DNA of 5,086 nucleotides from Caryophanales bacterium UBA5603 (GTDB lineage Bacteria; Bacillota_I; Bacilli_A; Izemoplasmatales; Hujiaoplasmataceae). Numbering within the stretch: the stretch's first letter is position 1; each line of letters begins with the position of its first letter. Below are positions 1 through 4,310 of the stretch, one piece after another. The position numbers and the translations under genes were made by a program. The notes below the pieces were generated by a model, which ran no database searches, was not told where the DNA came from, and saw nothing but the letters and a program-made list of their open reading frames with translations. The DNA lies in assembly GCA_002424815.1 (NCBI GenBank), contig DILB01000016.1, forward strand, positions 1,844 through 6,929, given 5' to 3'.

Positions 1-46
1 TTGTTTTCTCATCAACACGAACATTGATATAAGCATCTTTTTTCAT
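1..46 (-). CDS. RelB/DinJ-family antitoxin, N-terminal fragment (runs off left edge)
   Basis: Only 15 codons are inside the window, reading MKKDAYINVRVDEKT. This matches the usual opening of RelB/DinJ antitoxins: a short basic start, then the 'INVRVDE' beta-strand that forms the ribbon-helix-helix DNA-binding fold. The ATG at 46 is preceded by a GAGGTGAT ribosome-binding site. Family knowledge: such antitoxins neutralise a RelE/YafQ-type mRNA-cleaving toxin encoded just downstream, which here would lie beyond the left edge, and they repress their own operon. The promoter with a nested palindrome immediately upstream supports this. The fragment is short, so the family call is good but not certain; another ribbon-helix-helix protein is the alternative. 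Confidence 0.7.
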   Translation of the reverse strand, partial: MKKDAYINVRVDEKT

Positions 47-64
47 GATAATCACCTCAACTAT

Positions 65-93
65 ATTGTAACACAAATGTGTTACTTTTACAA
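65..93 (-). promoter_or_regulatory. Promoter of the antitoxin operon
   Basis: Read on the minus strand there is a -35 box TTGTAA (88-93), a 17-nt spacer and a -10 box TACAAT (65-70, five of six to consensus). The predicted start near 58 gives a short leader ending in the GAGGTGAT ribosome-binding site. The arrangement fits sigma-A type promoters. Confidence 0.7.
68..85. promoter_or_regulatory. Operator palindrome for antitoxin autoregulation
   Basis: GTAACACA and TGTGTTAC form a perfect 8-bp inverted repeat separated by two bases. It fills the spacer and overlaps the -10 box of the antitoxin promoter. A second pair, TATTGTAA (64-71) and TTACAATA (88-95), is nested around it. A ribbon-helix-helix dimer bound here would block RNA polymerase. 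The repeat is directly visible; the binding protein is inferred. Confidence 0.65.
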
Positions 94-218
94 TAGATTG
101 TTATGATTAAATATATGTTTTATTAGTCACTTGAAAATAGCTTCCAACTGCTTTTTCACTCCCCTTATATTACTACACCTAAGCCATTAAGTATGTTTTT
201 CTTGGGGTAGATAAAGTA

Positions 219-247
219 TTGAATTGGGTTTTTATGTTCTGTATCAT
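219..247 (+). promoter_or_regulatory. Candidate rightward promoter, antisense to the small ORF
   Basis: TTGAAT (219-224), a 17-nt spacer and TATCAT (242-247) give a reasonable sigma-A match. Transcription from about 254 would run rightward through the palindrome at 262-276 and then antisense to the small hydrophobic ORF at 317-415. No rightward gene of credible length follows, so the product would be a non-coding or antisense RNA. AT-rich DNA yields such matches by chance. Confidence 0.35.
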
Positions 248-261
248 CAAATTTCTACATT

Positions 262-276
262 TTGAAAAGTTTTCAA
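262..276. repeat. 15-bp perfect palindrome
   Basis: TTGAAAA and TTTTCAA flank a single central base. It lies about 8 nt after the predicted start of the candidate rightward promoter, so it could be an operator. It may also be chance in AT-rich DNA. Confidence 0.3.
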
Positions 277-316
277 TCATTTAGAGCATGATTATGTGTA
301 TAGGATGACACACGCT

Positions 317-415
317 TCATAAGGACATACAAAGGATAGACAGTCCTAACATATAGCTACCTGTGACGATCACAACATATTCCAATAATAAAATATTTAT
401 TACCTCCTTCTCCAT
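317..415 (-). CDS. Possible small hydrophobic membrane peptide
   Basis: An ATG at 415 opens a 32-codon frame ending at TGA 317-319. After a charged start (MEKEVIN) the peptide is almost wholly hydrophobic, with segments such as LLLEYVVIVTG and YMLGLSILCMSL, enough for one membrane helix. An excellent Shine-Dalgarno sequence, AAGGAGG, lies at 403-409 but inside the frame. With it the best-spaced start would be an ATT codon at 394 (8 nt away) or a TTG at 385 (17 nt away), giving 25 or 22 residues. The ATG itself has no ribosome-binding site. A candidate promoter overlaps the upstream terminator, and another points antisense from 219-247. This layout recalls type I toxin-antitoxin loci, but the sequence matches no toxin family I recognise. 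It may be a chance frame. Confidence 0.3.
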   Translation of the reverse strand: MEKEVINILLLEYVVIVTGSYMLGLSILCMSL

Positions 416-433
416 GTTTTGATTCAATTTAAC

Positions 434-476
434 AAAAAAAAGAGATATAAAAACATAAAGCAGTCTTTATACCTCT
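434..476 (-). terminator. Intrinsic terminator of the SPFH-TIR operon
   Basis: On the minus strand, an 11-bp stem (466-476 with 441-451, one G-U wobble) and a 14-nt loop are followed at once by a run of eight U (434-441, first base in the stem). It begins 39 nt after the TIR stop codon. Inner bases can also form an alternative ATAAAG/CTTTAT stem (455-460 with 465-470). It is a typical Rho-independent terminator and marks the end of the unit. Confidence 0.85.
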
Positions 477-493
477 ACTTCTATTATTTTCAA
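466..493 (-). promoter_or_regulatory. Candidate promoter overlapping the operon terminator
   Basis: Read leftward: TTGAAA (488-493), a 16-nt spacer and TATAAA (466-471), each box five of six to consensus. The -10 box is also one arm of the terminator stem, and the predicted start near 459 lies in the terminator loop. A transcript starting there would lack the 5' arm, so it would escape termination and read into the small ORF at 317-415. It may be a chance match. Confidence 0.35.
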
Positions 494-515
494 TTCAATG
501 AGATTTATTCAGTAT

Positions 516-1979
516 TTACAATATTTGAAAGGCCAAGATATAATAAATGCCTAATAACATATTGATAATTGCTGGTGTTAGAAGCAATAAATAATAGGGC
601 GCATGTTTTATTGGAATAAAAGGTTCGGATTTCAAAATTCTTCTGTTAATATATAAAATCACAATACATAAATATGCTTGAAAAACATTAATTATTATTT
701 GCATTTCTAACTGCTCAAGTTTATACGCTAAAACAACGGTTGGAATAAACCACAACCACGGCGGCATAATCCATAATATTTTTTTGCGTCTTATGCCAAA
801 TCGTTTTTTATAGATTTTATCACTATAATTTTCGAATATCCATAATATAATTAACAAACCGATGATATTCACACTAACCGGAATAACTGAATAATCACGC
901 CAACTTAAAATAATGGCTAAATACGTCCCCAGTGCGAGGATAATACTGAAAGCTACATAGATTATTTTATAGATTTTTTCTGTCCTATCTTTAGCTTTAT
1001 ATTTGATTGGATGAAATTCATTGACCACATGACCCATGGGTGGATGATCATTTTTCTTGATGGAGCGAAGTAATTCATTAACTCTTGTTTTTATTATTGC
1101 ATAACCGCTATCTTGATTCGTATACCCATCCACCCACTTAACGCCTTCAAAAACATGTTTGAAATAACTGGTATGGCTGGAATCATCTATTTTATATTCG
1201 ATTTTTGGTTTGTTGTATTTAATCGCTAGTTCCATCTCAAACTGAACATCTTTCGAAAGCATCGCATCTTGACTAGATATAACCACAAAAATTTTACATG
1301 CCCGCAAAGCTTCTTCAATATTCGTCCAGTAGTTGTCCATGTCATTGGGACGTAAATTGCGCGAAGAAATCCAACATAACATGCCATCTCTTTCTAAAAT
1401 CGTGATGATTTTATCCGCAATAGGTTGATCAGTCGAACGATGACAGATAAAAACATCTCTGGGTATTAAAGCATAATCATCTTCTTTTAAAGCCCTTTCT
1501 TTAAATAAGCGTAAAAATTCATTGCTACGATCTTGATCAAAATGATTAATGAAATTGAAAACCATTTCTTTATCTCTTAAATCCGAATGATGAAGAATAT
1601 GCTCCAAAATGGATGATAATTCATCATCGGTCGTTTTTATATCGAAATGCTCATAAAAAGCTTTAATATATTTGGGTTTGCCCAGTCTTTGTAAGGCAAA
1701 AGCCCGATAATACGCTGCTGAAAAGTCATCAGGGATAATTGATAAAATATCGGTTGCGATCTTTTGAATCATTAAATCATCAAAAACTTTCACCGATTCT
1801 CTTAATAATCGTCTGAGATTCAATAACTCTTTGGTTTTATCGACTTCAACCGTATTTAAATGGACCGCATTTTCGATGACAAACTTTGATTGGCAGGCGG
1901 GACAAACACCTACTTTAGAATCTAAGTCAACTTCTAATCCATACCCACAATTCGTGCAGATAGCTCTACTGAGTTTCAT
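516..1979 (-). CDS. Zinc-ribbon / TIR-domain membrane protein
   Basis: This 487-residue protein has three parts. Residues 8-29 form a zinc ribbon (CTNC...CPAC; C8, C11, C26, C29). A helical linker follows to about 170. Residues 174-285 are a TIR domain of the TIR_2 type: the first strand is DVFICHRSTD, then LCWISSRNLRP (the 'CWIAPRDI' region of the family), FVVISSQ and SKDVQFEMELA, where E248 sits at the usual catalytic glutamate position. About five membrane helices follow (roughly 337-358, 363-382, 401-419, 426-445, 461-485). Bacterial TIR domains of this kind often cleave NAD+ or make cyclic-ADP-ribose signals in antiphage defence; activity here is inferred from the motif. The usual Trp before the catalytic segment is Asp244. 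The ATG at 1979 has GAAAGG 11 nt upstream. It is the last gene of the SPFH unit and is followed by a strong terminator. Family call is firm; the role in immunity is likely but unproven. Confidence 0.9.
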   Translation of the reverse strand: MKLSRAICTNCGYGLEVDLDSKVGVCPACQSKFVIENAVHLNTVEVDKTKELLNLRRLLRESVKVFDDLMIQKIATDILSIIPDDFSAAYYRAFALQRLGKPKYIKAFYEHFDIKTTDDELSSILEHILHHSDLRDKEMVFNFINHFDQDRSNEFLRLFKERALKEDDYALIPRDVFICHRSTDQPIADKIITILERDGMLCWISSRNLRPNDMDNYWTNIEEALRACKIFVVISSQDAMLSKDVQFEMELAIKYNKPKIEYKIDDSSHTSYFKHVFEGVKWVDGYTNQDSGYAIIKTRVNELLRSIKKNDHPPMGHVVNEFHPIKYKAKDRTEKIYKIIYVAFSIILALGTYLAIILSWRDYSVIPVSVNIIGLLIILWIFENYSDKIYKKRFGIRRKKILWIMPPWLWFIPTVVLAYKLEQLEMQIIINVFQAYLCIVILYINRRILKSEPFIPIKHAPYYLLLLTPAIINMLLGIYYILAFQIL

Positions 1980-2104
1980 AACATGATTTACCTTTCTTTT
2001 ATAGTGCGCACACTGAAAAAGCTCATATCATCGATGAATGATTATCAAAAATACAATAAAAGAAACTCGATAGTCTTTTAATATTCTAGATATAAAAAGA
2101 AAAC
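1980..2104 (-). promoter_or_regulatory. 125-nt gap before the TIR gene, with palindromes
   Basis: The gap holds two perfect palindromes close to the TIR start: TCATCGATGA (2028-2037) and GTGCGCAC (2004-2011). The second is unusually GC-rich for its surroundings. Only weak -10-like hexamers were found (for example TAGAAT and GATAAT), without convincing -35 partners. No terminator is visible, so read-through from the genes upstream remains the simplest model. The palindromes could be operators or RNA folding or processing elements. Confidence 0.3.
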
Positions 2105-2419
2105 TTATAATACTTCTCTTTTAATGTCTTCGATTAAATCAAGTCTTCTTTTGATGCGATTGCTATTCCATAACTCATGATTGAGCAGATTATCAATTTC
2201 ACTCAAGGTACTCATTAATTTCTTTTCAAAGCGAATATGGATGGACTTATTATTGTTAACAGTGAAACGAAACTCATCTTGGAGTTTCTTTAAGTATTCA
2301 ATGAATTTATCTTTCGTTGCTTTTTCTTCTAATTTTTTCATTTTTTCGACGATATCGAAAATCGTCGTATACATCTCTTTACGCGTTTCTTCTAAAGAAT
2401 TTTTCTTAAACCATGACAT
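2105..2419 (-). CDS. Small helical (coiled-coil) protein between SPFH and TIR genes
   Basis: The protein has 104 residues, starting MSWFKKNSLEETRKEMYTT. It is rich in Lys, Glu, Leu and Ile, with heptad-like stretches around residues 20-50 (IVEKMKKLEEKATKDKF, EYLKKLQDEF) and 60-104 (FEKKLMSTLSEIDNLL, RRLDLIEDIKREVL). It has no signal peptide, membrane helix or cysteine motif, so it is probably a cytosolic helical or coiled-coil protein. I do not recognise a family. The ATG at 2419 is preferred over an in-frame ATG at 2449 because AGGCGGA stands 9 nt before it and it begins 2 nt after the SPFH stop; the longer form would overlap the SPFH gene. Such tight spacing implies translational coupling and a shared role, perhaps as an adaptor between the SPFH and TIR proteins. 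That role is inference. Confidence 0.85.
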   Translation of the reverse strand: MSWFKKNSLEETRKEMYTTIFDIVEKMKKLEEKATKDKFIEYLKKLQDEFRFTVNNNKSIHIRFEKKLMSTLSEIDNLLNHELWNSNRIKRRLDLIEDIKREVL

Positions 2420-2421
2420 AA

Positions 2422-3363
2422 TTATAAGTCCGCCTGACATTCTGAACATTTTTTGTTCGTTTTGGGATTAGCCGTGCCACAATTCGTACAGAAAATCTTT
2501 GTTTGCGTTTCGATGCTTTTATCACTTTCAGATGCCTTGACGATCACTTTTTCTTTTGGCATACTTTTATTGATTTTTACGGTTGCTTTGGTTTGCATCT
2601 TAAATTCAGCTTTTGCATTTTCTCTTTCGGCTTTTTCACTTTCAAATTTCATCTTATTAAGAATAATCTCTTTTTTATAATCGCGAATTTGATTTAAGAA
2701 TTCGTCATCAAACTGAAAACGAGCAATATAGAACTTATCCAGGCTAACACCATACTCTAAAAAAACTGGCATTAAAACTTGATGTATTTCTTGCGCAATC
2801 TCTTTTTCACGCAAGGTGATGGTCGCAATGTCTTTTAATCCGAATTTATTTTTATAAAAGACACTGGCAATCGCGTTTCTAATTTCGGTAGATAATTCTG
2901 AACGGAAAAAATCGCGCACCATGTCTTGCGATAAATTTAAAGCGGCGCCTTTGACTTTGGAAAACAATTTCATCGAATTATTGATGGAAAATTTGTAGGA
3001 ACCATTTGCGCCGATGGTTGTATGTAAATCATAATCTTTATCATAGATATCAATTCTGTCTGCGGTTCCCCACAGATTTTCAAGTTGCACTAACCGATTA
3101 ATATAATAAATTTCGCAATCATCGCTGGTTTTTGAACCATGAAACAGTTTATCTAAGAAACCTTGCGTTCGATCATTGGCTAAATAGTATTCGTCGCGGT
3201 CATTAAAGGCACCCAAAAAAGCACCTTTTCTAAGAAAAATAATATCGCAATCTTTTCTCGAGTAAATTTTGGCGTTTTCCGTAATGTTCGTAATGTCACT
3301 TTTCCAAATGACAGCTTCAGGCATCCCTCTGAAGATTACTTCATTGAATACTTCTTTCTTCAC
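2422..3363 (-). CDS. SPFH-domain, YdjI-like ('virion core') protein with C-terminal zinc ribbon
   Basis: The protein has 313 residues. Residues 1-55 carry the N-terminal strands typical of this family (MPEAVIW, IIFLRKGAFLGAF). Around 98-140 is the family signature, LWGTADRIDIYDKDYDL then GANGSYKFSINNS. The rest of the SPFH (band 7) fold runs to about 220, then a charged helix at 225-260 (KKEIILNKMKF, ESEKAERENAKAEF). A zinc ribbon closes the protein: CTNC (C292, C295) and CSEC (C306, C309). SPFH proteins assemble on membranes and organise microdomains; Bacillus YdjI, of the same type, belongs to a PspA-linked envelope-stress operon. The start is a GTG at 3363 with GGGAGG 9 nt upstream. It is the first gene of the three-gene unit. 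The zinc ribbon echoes the one at the start of the TIR protein. The family assignment is from motif memory; its job with TIR is inferred. Confidence 0.88.
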   Translation of the reverse strand: MKKEVFNEVIFRGMPEAVIWKSDITNITENAKIYSRKDCDIIFLRKGAFLGAFNDRDEYYLANDRTQGFLDKLFHGSKTSDDCEIYYINRLVQLENLWGTADRIDIYDKDYDLHTTIGANGSYKFSINNSMKLFSKVKGAALNLSQDMVRDFFRSELSTEIRNAIASVFYKNKFGLKDIATITLREKEIAQEIHQVLMPVFLEYGVSLDKFYIARFQFDDEFLNQIRDYKKEIILNKMKFESEKAERENAKAEFKMQTKATVKINKSMPKEKVIVKASESDKSIETQTKIFCTNCGTANPKTNKKCSECQADL

Positions 3364-3372
3364 CCTAACTTT

Positions 3373-3378
3373 CCTCCC
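3373..3378 (-). promoter_or_regulatory. Ribosome-binding site fixing the GTG start of the SPFH gene
   Basis: GGGAGG lies 9 nt before the GTG codon at 3361-3363. No ATG in the same frame is as well placed, so the GTG start is favoured. Confidence 0.75.
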
Positions 3379-3410
3379 TATCTATAAATATCATGTACTA
3401 AAATTCTTAC

Positions 3411-3440
3411 ATAATAATCCTTAAAGAAAAAGCCAAGCAA
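3411..3440 (-). promoter_or_regulatory. Weak candidate proximal promoter of the SPFH-TIR operon
   Basis: Leftward TTGCTT (3435-3440), an 18-nt spacer and TATTAT (3411-3416). The -10 box is good (five of six) but the -35 box is poor. If real, it would transcribe the operon without the long structured leader. The distal promoter at 3645-3673 is a much better match. Confidence 0.25.
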
Positions 3441-3477
3441 ATCATGAAAAGTATTGATAACTGAACTAAAACACATT

Positions 3478-3512
3478 AAAAAGATGACATGGCTCTCAGC
3501 AGCGATGTCATC
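3478..3512 (-). terminator. Leader terminator-like hairpin upstream of the operon
   Basis: On the minus strand, GATGACAT (3505-3512) pairs perfectly with ATGTCATC (3483-3490) across a 14-nt loop, and UUUUU follows (3478-3482). It sits about 115 nt before the SPFH start and about 130 nt after the predicted transcript start. The first arm can instead pair with TCATCT at 3519-3524 (minus strand) to form a 6-bp hairpin (3508-3524) that would block the terminator. This is the layout of an attenuator, or the end of a small RNA of about 160 nt. No known riboswitch class was recognised. Confidence 0.5.
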
Positions 3513-3549
3513 TGGAATAGATGAAATTTATGAATGGGGAAAAGTTCAA

Positions 3550-3597
3550 GATGAATTCTTCTTCTGAGTGACAGAGGATCACTTAGGAAGAAGCATC
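3550..3597 (-). ncRNA. Long interrupted hairpin in the operon leader
   Basis: Three complementary blocks are nested: GATG/CATC (3550-3553, 3594-3597), CTTCTTC/GAAGAAG (3558-3564, 3587-3593) and AGTGA/TCACT (3567-3571, 3579-3583). They enclose a 7-nt loop and are interrupted by a 4-nt bulge and a small internal loop. The block lies in the first quarter of the predicted leader RNA, upstream of the terminator-like hairpin. A five-codon frame (MLLPK, stop) starts inside it on the minus strand. It may be a regulatory RNA domain; the ligand or trigger is unknown. Confidence 0.4.
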
Positions 3598-3644
3598 TGA
3601 CAACTAAAACCCTTTATTACAACATTTTTTATATCATTAATTTT

Positions 3645-3673
3645 ATTATATACCTACGATATTCGATGTTCAA
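3645..3673 (-). promoter_or_regulatory. Main promoter of the SPFH-TIR operon
   Basis: Leftward TTGAAC (3668-3673), an exact 17-nt spacer and a perfect TATAAT (3645-3650). Transcription would begin near 3638, leaving a 5' leader of about 275 nt before the GTG start. It is arranged back to back with the rightward promoter at 3761-3789. Confidence 0.65.
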
Positions 3674-3760
3674 GGGTGAAGAATAATAAAAATAAAATAA
3701 ATATATTTAAGTCATATCGCTTTTCATCACTTTGGAATATACTTGTGTTAGATGAACATA

Positions 3761-3789
3761 TTTACATTGATTCTTTTCAGGATTATAAT
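3761..3789 (+). promoter_or_regulatory. Strong promoter of the lipoprotein locus
   Basis: TTTACA (3761-3766), a 17-nt spacer and a perfect TATAAT (3784-3789) make a near-consensus sigma-A promoter. The predicted start near 3796 gives a leader of about 55 nt to the ATG at 3852, which has GGAGG 6 nt before it. The stretch between this promoter and the leftward one contains no gene. Confidence 0.75.
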
Positions 3790-3851
3790 ATAGATATCTT
3801 GTTCAATTAAATACTCGGTTAAAACTTGCTTTTTCAAAATGGAGGTAAAAA

Positions 3852-4231
3852 ATGAAAAAAGTAAGCTTTTTAGCTATTTTATTTTTCACAACAGTGACGT
3901 TACTCGGTTGTGATTTTTTTAATTTTACCACGAGCACCTTATTCACAGATTCTATTACCACGACAACGATCACTTCTGATACTTATGAAGGACCGTATTT
4001 TATTGGCTTAGATGCTAACTCTACGCTATGACATAGTATTAAGGGAATACCATGGTTATTTTGAAAATATGGGGTTATGGTGGTCTCTCGCTAAATATGC
4101 GGAATTTAACGATCAACGAAAAAGTCAAATTAATCAACGGAACCAATGTAAATTATGACTTATTTACGCATGCACCAATCACTGCTTTTACATTAATTAA
4201 TATCAATTATGTTGATTTAAATGATTTGTAA
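3852..4231 (+). pseudogene. Broken surface-lipoprotein gene (signal peptide intact, LRR-like remainder out of frame)
   Basis: The ATG at 3852, with a GGAGG site, opens a 59-codon frame. It has a basic start (MKKVSF), a hydrophobic core and the lipobox LLGC, with Cys20 as lipid anchor, then a Thr/Ser-rich linker (STLFTDSITTTTIT). It stops at TGA 4029-4031 soon after a folded-looking segment begins (YEGPYFIGLDANSTL). From about 4043 another frame, open to TAA 4229-4231, encodes NLTINEKVKLINGTN and APITAFTLINI, which resembles BspA-type leucine-rich repeat strands. That frame has an ATG at 4052 with AAGGGA 5 nt before it, so a 59-residue cytosolic product is formally possible. The simplest reading is a frameshifted and internally deleted lipoprotein whose promoter and secretion signal survive. 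A genuine 59-residue lipoprotein is the alternative. Confidence 0.6.
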
Positions 4232-4254
4232 GTCAAATGTAATGATATTAAGAT
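4226..4254 (+). promoter_or_regulatory. Weak candidate promoter for the second lipoprotein gene
   Basis: TTGTAA (4226-4231), a 17-nt spacer and TAAGAT (4249-4254), four of six in each box, 57 nt before the next ATG. It overlaps the end of the broken gene. Read-through from 3761-3789 is equally possible, since no terminator was seen between them. Confidence 0.25.
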
Positions 4255-4310
4255 TTAGATACATGCTTCATACTCGATGGAACGCTCAGTCTTTATTGGG
4301 AGGCTAAACC

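Larger units (their letters stand above)
96..316. other. Intergenic stretch without a confident gene
   Basis: No open frame here combines useful length with a ribosome-binding site. The stretch contains a candidate rightward promoter (219-247) and a 15-bp palindrome (262-276), listed separately. A leftward 33-codon frame at 179-280 lacks a Shine-Dalgarno sequence and was not called. No tRNA, insertion-sequence end or repeat array was seen. Confidence 0.5.

Noticed and set aside
179..280. 33-codon leftward frame (MIENFSKCRN...)
   Set aside because: It has no Shine-Dalgarno sequence, no promoter close by and no recognisable motif. I considered a transposase tail but nothing supports it.
2420..2449. 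Ten-codon upstream extension of the 104-residue protein (ATG at 2449)
   Set aside because: It would overlap the SPFH gene and lacks a ribosome-binding site, whereas the ATG at 2419 has AGGCGGA at good spacing.
2181..2697. Plus-strand open frames at 2181-2471, 2453-2680 and 2503-2697
   Set aside because: They lie antisense to the SPFH and 104-residue genes, have no good ribosome-binding sites, and show the Phe/Ser/Leu-rich composition expected from the complement of Lys/Glu-rich coding DNA.
3550..3597. T-box or other known riboswitch in the operon leader
   Set aside because: I looked for the T-box TGG-N-ACC sequence and other familiar conserved cores and found none, so only a generic structured leader is claimed.
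3484..3810. Rightward frame starting MTWLSAAMSSG that stays open if TGA is read as Trp
   Set aside because: The TIR gene here uses TGG for Trp, so TGA is very likely a stop. With standard stops the frame is 27 codons, has no ribosome-binding site, and coincides with RNA hairpins.
4012..4158. 48-codon rightward frame starting MLTLRYDIVL
   Set aside because: It has no ribosome-binding site and overlaps both pieces of the broken lipoprotein gene. Its Tyr/Trp-rich segment might be another frame of the same decayed gene, so it was not called separately.
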